Assembly (NCBI GenBank): GCA_964546585.1
Contig: CAZJKE010000001.1
Location: 62,001 to 126,000 of the forward strand
DNA from: CAZJKE01 sp964546585
Lineage (GTDB): Bacteria > Planctomycetota > Phycisphaerae > Phycisphaerales > SM1A02
Direction of reading: 5' to 3'
Length of the DNA stretch: 64,000 nt
Shown piece after piece: positions 59,353-64,000 of this stretch. Position 1 is the stretch's first letter, and every line of letters starts with the position of its first letter. A program made the position numbers and the translations under genes. The notes under the pieces were generated by a model. It searched no databases. It had not been told where the DNA came from and worked only from the letters and a program-made list of their open reading frames with translations.

Positions 59353-59805
59353 ATGACTGAAGAAACACCGAGCGGACTGCATGTGGACACCGACTGGAAA
59401 GCGGAAGCTCAGCGGGAGAAGACGCGACTTGCCGACGCCGAGAAGAAGGCGGAGGAAAAGGCCGAGGCCCGGAAGATGCCCGAGGCTAATTTTCGCGGTT
59501 TGCTGGGTATTCTCGCCTCGCAGGCCCTCATGGGGCTCGGAACCATGCAGGATCCCAAGTCACAGGGCGTCATGGTCGATCTGGAGGGTGCCAAGTTTGC
59601 GATCGATCTACTGGCCGTGGTCGAGGAAAAAACCAAGGGGAACCTCGAGCCGGAAGAGTCCGCGGAACTGACGGAACTCCTGCGAGAATTGCAGGCCAGA
59701 TTCGTACAGATCGCCGAGTTGGTGGCCAAACAGGCAGAGGCGGGCGGTATGCCGCCGGCGGCAACTCCCGACGCCGCACCCGGAATCATCGACCCGACGG
59801 CCTAA
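59353..59805 (+). CDS. DUF1844 protein
   Basis: 150 residues from ATG 59353 with AGGA upstream. The N-terminal third is highly charged and helical (ADAEKKAEEKAEARK). The DUF1844 core follows: FRGLLGILASQALMGLG, AKFAIDLLAVVEEKTKGNL and EELLRELQARFVQI-type helices. The function is unknown. The stop overlaps the convergent GT-C gene by 4 bases. Confidence 0.85.
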   Translation: MTEETPSGLHVDTDWKAEAQREKTRLADAEKKAEEKAEARKMPEANFRGLLGILASQALMGLGTMQDPKSQGVMVDLEGAKFAIDLLAVVEEKTKGNLEPEESAELTELLRELQARFVQIAELVAKQAEAGGMPPAATPDAAPGIIDPTA

Positions 59806-61088
59806 CAGGGCTGCTCATACAACCACAGTCCGCAGAGACGCACAGCAATGACCGCCAGGACGATGCACTGCGCGCCCTGCAACCACCGTGGCAATACTCG
59901 AAACCAGATGACTGGCAACAGCATCGCCCACACGAGAAGAAAGCGGTCAAAGACAAATCCGCGGGTCACGGCGTAGAGCCCCCACCCCGCCACCAGCGTC
60001 CACGCCTGTACTTGCACCAGCAGCCACAGTGTCGATACACGCTCAAACTTGCGACTCGATGCCCACAGCCCGGCCAGCCCCGCAAGTCCCAGCACGGCCA
60101 TGCCTCCGAGCAGAACCTGTCGCAGCCCGTCCCCGCTGGCAAGTTGTTTCACCAGCGTTGCGGCGATCCCCTGAAACCTCGCGTGCGGCACGGACAGATC
60201 CATGCCCTGCGGCAGGGAGAGATCGGGCATGGCCAGCACGCCAAGCATCGCGCCCACCACACCGCCAGCCACGATCCACCGCCTCTGTCCCCTTCGCCAT
60301 GCCGCCAGCACGAATACGCCGACCAATGGCGCCATCGCAGCGGCCAGATAGGTCAGGCTCTCCAGCCGCAGCCCGAGTCCGTGCAGATTCTGAAACTTCG
60401 GGCTCACCAGACCATCCCAGCGAACCCAGAGGGGAATCCGCAGAAGACCGGCGACGATGCTTGCCACCCACCACGGCCAACTCGCGACGCCTTGTGATGC
60501 GAGGGCTGCAATGCACACGCCGCCGGCAACCGCGACAGCATGAATGCGGCTGTGCAGCGCGATGGTCAGCAACAGCCCGTAGAGGATCGGCGCAGTGACG
60601 CGATTGCCCCGCCGCACGCCCCAGACAAAGGCCGCCACCATGAGCATCTCCAGCAGAATGAAGGAGGCCTCGCCCATGACCAACTGGGAGAACACTGCCA
60701 GATAGGGAAGCAGCAGCCATCCCCAGGCAATCGCGATGTAGCCCCAGCGGCGCACGCCGCACCACCCAGCGAGCACGACAAGCACACCCCCGCCAAGGAC
60801 CGTCGACCAGAGGCTGATCAGCCTCAGATCGTTCAGCGTTCCGCCAAGTAGTTTCCCGATCGCGGCGTAGGGCCAGATCAGCGCGGGCCCCTTGGTTTCT
60901 TCGAAGTCGATGGCTGTCTCTACGGACCATCCTTGTTCGATCAGGTCGTTGATCGGAACGGTGATCCACTCTTCGTCGAAGATCGGTCCGGTCGCCTGGA
61001 TGTCCGATGTCCAACGAAGACCGAACAGCACCACGATCATCATGACCACCGCGGCGAAACGCCAACATCGGTCGTGCCGATCAGTCAT
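59802..61088 (-). CDS. polytopic membrane protein, GT-C glycosyltransferase-like
   Basis: 428 residues with about ten transmembrane helices. An acidic pair early in the first loop (FDEEW, ~residue 38) is placed like the catalytic acidic motif of GT-C enzymes, which use polyprenyl-phosphate sugars. I know no closer name. Its start overlaps the FkbM gene by 8 bases. Neighbouring FkbM, GT2 and LAB-N genes support a glycan context. Confidence 0.65.
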   Translation of the reverse strand: MTDRHDRCWRFAAVVMMIVVLFGLRWTSDIQATGPIFDEEWITVPINDLIEQGWSVETAIDFEETKGPALIWPYAAIGKLLGGTLNDLRLISLWSTVLGGGVLVVLAGWCGVRRWGYIAIAWGWLLLPYLAVFSQLVMGEASFILLEMLMVAAFVWGVRRGNRVTAPILYGLLLTIALHSRIHAVAVAGGVCIAALASQGVASWPWWVASIVAGLLRIPLWVRWDGLVSPKFQNLHGLGLRLESLTYLAAAMAPLVGVFVLAAWRRGQRRWIVAGGVVGAMLGVLAMPDLSLPQGMDLSVPHARFQGIAATLVKQLASGDGLRQVLLGGMAVLGLAGLAGLWASSRKFERVSTLWLLVQVQAWTLVAGWGLYAVTRGFVFDRFLLVWAMLLPVIWFRVLPRWLQGAQCIVLAVIAVRLCGLWLYEQPC

Positions 61089-61950
61089 CGCATCGCCTGC
61101 ACAAGATGTTCATGTAGGAATCGTCCGGGCATTGTTGGAGTATCTCATCCACAGTCCCTCGTATGACCGCGTCGGCTGCATCATCGATCAGCGACAGGTG
61201 GAACCCAGCATCGACAAGCCACTGCAAGACCGCCGCCGGGTCGTCGCCGGCACTACGAAGTTGGCTTGGCGAGAGTTCCCAGATGACCGCGATGTCAGGG
61301 TTATCGGCAAGAACCCTGCGCATCCCGCGAAATGCAGCGCCCTCCGCGCCTTGCACATCCATCTTGATGACATCGATCCGGGTTCCAGCCTCGAAGAAGT
61401 CGTCCAGGGTCGTGCACTGCACATCGACCGTGCGCCGCCCCCGATGCGTCCCGTAGAGTTGATGATCACCGGTGTTGAATGCGGAGATGTGCAGAGGCGC
61501 TGATCCTGTTTGATCCGACACGGCGAACGCAATGACGTGGACACCGCCACACTGGTTCGCCGTAAGGTTCTCTTCCAGCAAGGCACGGTTTCCTGGATGT
61601 GGTTCAAATGCGAAAACCTGCCCATCGGGGAACACCCATTGCGATGCGGGCACCGCAAACAACCCGACATGCGCGCCGATGTCCACAAATGTCATCCCCG
61701 GCCCAAGCAGCGATGAGAGTGTGAGGCGAGTGAGTGGTTCATACGAACCAGTCGACTCCAGTTCGAGGGTGACGCCGAAGTCGGCCGCCTCCACGCGGTA
61801 TCTGCATCCGTCAATCTCCACGGTGTCACGGTGCCGCCGCCGAAGAATCCCGAGCGCCGCTGCGCGAATCGGCGGGCACCGTTCCAGGAGTGGGCGAATA
61901 AGCGGCGCAAGCCGTCGCCTCAATCTTGCAAATGCTGATGTGGTCGCCAT
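61081..61950 (-). CDS. FkbM-family methyltransferase
   Basis: 289 residues from ATG 61950. The SAM motif is TFVDIGAHVGLFA (~residue 86), followed by VFAFEPHPGN (acidic end of the second strand) and VIKMDVQGAEGAAFRGM, the FkbM signature. Members O-methylate sugars or polyketides. The N-terminal ~50 residues are basic and may bind a membrane. It starts 5 bases after the HemW stop. Confidence 0.88.
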   Translation of the reverse strand: MATTSAFARLRRRLAPLIRPLLERCPPIRAAALGILRRRHRDTVEIDGCRYRVEAADFGVTLELESTGSYEPLTRLTLSSLLGPGMTFVDIGAHVGLFAVPASQWVFPDGQVFAFEPHPGNRALLEENLTANQCGGVHVIAFAVSDQTGSAPLHISAFNTGDHQLYGTHRGRRTVDVQCTTLDDFFEAGTRIDVIKMDVQGAEGAAFRGMRRVLADNPDIAVIWELSPSQLRSAGDDPAAVLQWLVDAGFHLSLIDDAADAVIRGTVDEILQQCPDDSYMNILCRRCDD

Positions 61951-61955
61951 ACCGC

Positions 61956-63230
61956 TCAGGTATCGGCCATCGTCGCTGTCCCCGTACACAGCAGGTCACC
62001 AATAACCGTATCAGCGAGGTACAGCCCGTCCTCTGTCAGACGCAGGTAATCGTCACGCCACTCCAGCAGTCCTGCTTCTCGGTGCAGTTCGATGGCCTTT
62101 GCCCGTTTCTCCCCACCGACGCAACCAAGGAGGGTCTCGACTCGTGTTCGAGGCATCCCACGGCGGAGCCGAAGGCGCATCATGAATGACTCACCTGCGG
62201 CAACATCCTCGCTGGTTGTTTCAAGTTGATCGATCGGCGGCATGGGGTCGGCGGTGAGGTAGTCGGCAAGCCGGGGGATGTTGCGCCATCGCCGGCCGGA
62301 GACATGCCCCGCCGCGGAGGGGCCAAACGGCCACCAGTTCCCATTTGTCCAGTACAGGAGGTTGTGTCTGCATGCATGGCCAGAACGGGCGAAGTTACTG
62401 ATCTCGTAGTGTTCAAATCCGGCGCTCCCAAGCCTGTCCATGACCAGTGTGAACATGTCCCGCTCCCTGTCCTGCGAGACGCTTCGTACTTGGCCCTGCG
62501 CTCGGCGGCGATGCAGAGGTGTGCCCGGTTCATAGGTGAGTCCGTAACAACTCACATGCTCCGGGTTGATGGCGATGACGGCGTCGAGATCCCGCCGCAC
62601 CATGTCGAGTGTCTGGTCCGGGATGGCGAAGATGATGTCCAAGTTGATGGAAGAAATACCCGCGACCCGCAGACGTTCGACCGCACTTGCCACCTTTTCG
62701 GGGTCGTGTCGGCGATCGAGTGCGTCGAGGCAATTCTGGTCAAAGGACTGGGCACCGATGCTCACCCGGTTCACGCCGCCGCAGCGGAGTACCTCCGCTA
62801 TGTCCTGATCGATCGTTTCTGGATTGGCCTCCACTGTCCATTCGGCGCCGATCTCCATCGGGATGTGCTGTTGGATGCCCTCAAGCAGCCGCGCCAGCAG
62901 TGGCGCCTCGAGCAGCGTGGGCGTCCCCCCACCAATGAAGATGGACTCGATCGGCCTGCAATGTGGCCCAACCGCTGCGAGTTCTTTCTCGATGGCGTGG
63001 AGATAGTCTCCTTGCAGTCCTTCCTGCCCTACGACGCTGAAGAAGTCGCAGTAGTGGCACTTGTGGAAACAGAACGGCACATGCACATAGGCCCCCTTGC
63101 ATGTCCCGGCGGACGAGAGCCAGTTCACCGTAACTTCGCTGGCACCAGTATCTTGGCGAGCAACACCGGATCCGGTACACTGGGGCAGCGGGGTCGGGGG
63201 CGTCATGTTCACGGCGTCCACGGTTGGCAT
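61956..63230 (-). CDS. hemW: HemW-like radical SAM protein
   Basis: 424 residues from ATG 63230 (MPTVDAVNM); ATG 63206 is an alternative. The cluster motif is VPFCFHKCHYCDFF, then IFIGGGTPTLL, EANPETID, RVSIGAQSFD and HYEISNFARSG, diagnostic of HemW rather than oxygen-independent CPO (HemN), which starts differently. HemW is a haem chaperone. The extra ~35 N-terminal residues lack similarity. It is divergent from the FHA gene with only 24 bases between starts. Confidence 0.88.
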   Translation of the reverse strand: MPTVDAVNMTPPTPLPQCTGSGVARQDTGASEVTVNWLSSAGTCKGAYVHVPFCFHKCHYCDFFSVVGQEGLQGDYLHAIEKELAAVGPHCRPIESIFIGGGTPTLLEAPLLARLLEGIQQHIPMEIGAEWTVEANPETIDQDIAEVLRCGGVNRVSIGAQSFDQNCLDALDRRHDPEKVASAVERLRVAGISSINLDIIFAIPDQTLDMVRRDLDAVIAINPEHVSCYGLTYEPGTPLHRRRAQGQVRSVSQDRERDMFTLVMDRLGSAGFEHYEISNFARSGHACRHNLLYWTNGNWWPFGPSAAGHVSGRRWRNIPRLADYLTADPMPPIDQLETTSEDVAAGESFMMRLRLRRGMPRTRVETLLGCVGGEKRAKAIELHREAGLLEWRDDYLRLTEDGLYLADTVIGDLLCTGTATMADT

Positions 63231-63254
63231 TCTAGGAGTACTTGGGGCACCGCG

Positions 63255-63584
63255 ATGAGTATTCGACTGATCATGACCAGTGCGGACGGGAGCAGTCGCT
63301 CCTTCCCATTGGATGGCGATCGGACCACCATCGGGAGGCGGCGATCCTGCGACTTGCATGTCCCGCTGCCCGCCATCGCACCACTCCACTGCGAAATCAC
63401 CGTATGCGGGACATCCATACGGCTGCGCAATCGAGACCCGGAGTCACAGACCTGGCACAACGGACATCAGGTGGGCGAGGCCGATCTGGTCGATCTCGAC
63501 AGGGTCCGCGTCGGCCCGGTCGAGTTCACCGTTTCCGTCCGAAGTGACGAAGTGATCATTCAACGGCTCGATGCCGACCAGTGA
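63255..63584 (+). CDS. single-domain FHA protein
   Basis: 109 residues. The FHA domain fills the protein: TTIGRRRSCDLHVPLPAIAPLHCEI carries the Gly-Arg, Ser and His of the phosphothreonine site, and WHNGHQVGEADLVDLDRVRVG the later strands. It binds phosphothreonine peptides, so a Ser/Thr kinase partner must be elsewhere. It lies 13 bases upstream of purA on the same strand. Confidence 0.85.
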   Translation: MSIRLIMTSADGSSRSFPLDGDRTTIGRRRSCDLHVPLPAIAPLHCEITVCGTSIRLRNRDPESQTWHNGHQVGEADLVDLDRVRVGPVEFTVSVRSDEVIIQRLDADQ

Positions 63585-63597
63585 TACCATCCCCGCG

Positions 63598-64000
63598 ATG
63601 AGCACACCCAATCCACCCCATCGCAATACGGCTGTCGTCGGTCTGCAATGGGGCGACGAGGGTAAAGGCAAGATCGTCGACCTTCTGACCGCCGAGCATG
63701 ATGTCATCGTTCGATACAACGGTGGCGCCAATGCCGGGCACACGGTTGTTGTCGGTGACGAGCGATATGCGCTGCACCTGATCCCCTCCGGCATTCTGTA
63801 CGGGGACAAGACATGTGTCATCGGGAACGGCGTGGTTGTGGACCCGGAGAAGTTGGTGGAGGAGATTGAATCGCTCCGCGATCGCGGTGTCGAAGTCGGC
63901 GATAATCTCAAGGTCTCTGATCGCGCACATGTTGTCATGCCCTATCACAAGGAACACGACGCGGCATTGGAACGCCGCTTGGCCGCCGCAGCCGGCGGCG
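63598..64000 (+). CDS. purA: adenylosuccinate synthetase, 3' end outside window
   Basis: 134 residues are visible from ATG 63598. The GTP-binding N-terminus LQWGDEGKGKIVDLL with catalytic Asp and the IMP-binding NGGANAGHTVV are intact, followed by HLIPSGILY and GNGVVVDPEKL. It joins IMP and aspartate in AMP synthesis. The frame stays open to the window end. Confidence 0.95.
   Translation, partial: MSTPNPPHRNTAVVGLQWGDEGKGKIVDLLTAEHDVIVRYNGGANAGHTVVVGDERYALHLIPSGILYGDKTCVIGNGVVVDPEKLVEEIESLRDRGVEVGDNLKVSDRAHVVMPYHKEHDAALERRLAAAAGG

Overview
The window is a gene-dense stretch (about 60% GC) with no CRISPR array, intact insertion sequence or rRNA gene. Its gene families suggest a marine-type planctomycete, most likely Phycisphaerae. 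The pointers are DUF1844 and YdjY proteins, an extended LOG-family protein, futalosine-pathway menaquinone synthesis (MqnD), CvpA and GspE-like proteins with unusual architectures, a homogentisate pathway and very tight gene packing. This is inference from families, not from a marker gene. A run of 100 N (48629-48728) shows that it is a scaffold from a draft or metagenome assembly.

Layout. 1-3230: a membrane-anchored GspE-like ATPase (5' end missing) and a CvpA-like protein. 3233-5555 (-): accB-accC and a small membrane protein. 5576-11583 (-): a tightly overlapping chain of GroES-like protein, aroA, ABC exporter and BtuFCD-type vitamin B12/siderophore importer. 11689-14105 (+): hppD-hmgA, continued functionally by fahA at the end of a very long minus-strand run (26636 down to 14317: trpE, an AsmA/TamB-like giant, a LOG protein, a lipoprotein, pssA, gltX, an uncharacterised protein, fahA). 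26748-30571 (+): an orphan LolD-like ATPase, ruvC, a cyclophilin and an ACT protein, facing a YdjY protein and an mqnD/acyl-CoA ligase pair. 32940-34294 (+): a SPOR lipoprotein and an iodotyrosine-deiodinase-like nitroreductase. 34295-36520 (-): an ATC-hydrolase-like protein and a CefD-like PLP enzyme, separated by a candidate structured RNA. 36854-39421: lexA facing dprA, then an initiator tRNA followed by gene debris. 40066-47104: an epimerase, a phosphatase/cytochrome c' fusion, a deaminase, Uup, a TPR sulfotransferase and hutF. 47101-53847: an ArgE-like hydrolase, an S9 peptidase across the N gap, folE, a BtpA protein and kbl-tdh. 53916-64000: GT2, LAB-N, a short RlmN/Cfr-like protein, an EF-hand protein, YraN, a SurA-like protein, DUF1844, a GT-C-like protein, an FkbM methyltransferase, HemW, an FHA protein and the start of purA.

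How the genes work together. Tyrosine breakdown is nearly complete (HPPD, homogentisate dioxygenase, fumarylacetoacetase), and a deiodinase-like enzyme could feed halotyrosines into it. Threonine breakdown is a coupled tdh-kbl pair. HutF and an ArgE-like hydrolase overlap by four bases and may run late histidine breakdown. Envelope functions recur: PssA, the AsmA/TamB-like protein, ABC exporter, LAB-N, GT2, SurA-like protein and GT-C.

Features that stand out: a lipoprotein fusing a CX5R phosphatase to a cytochrome c'-like haem domain; two unassigned RNA candidates with promoter and terminator signals (28578-28656 and 35010-35289); a repeated TANNNT box 6-9 bases before start codons that suggests leaderless transcription; an initiator tRNA with a U-U 1-72 mismatch; small dispersed palindromes; and a GspE-like protein without the catalytic lysine.
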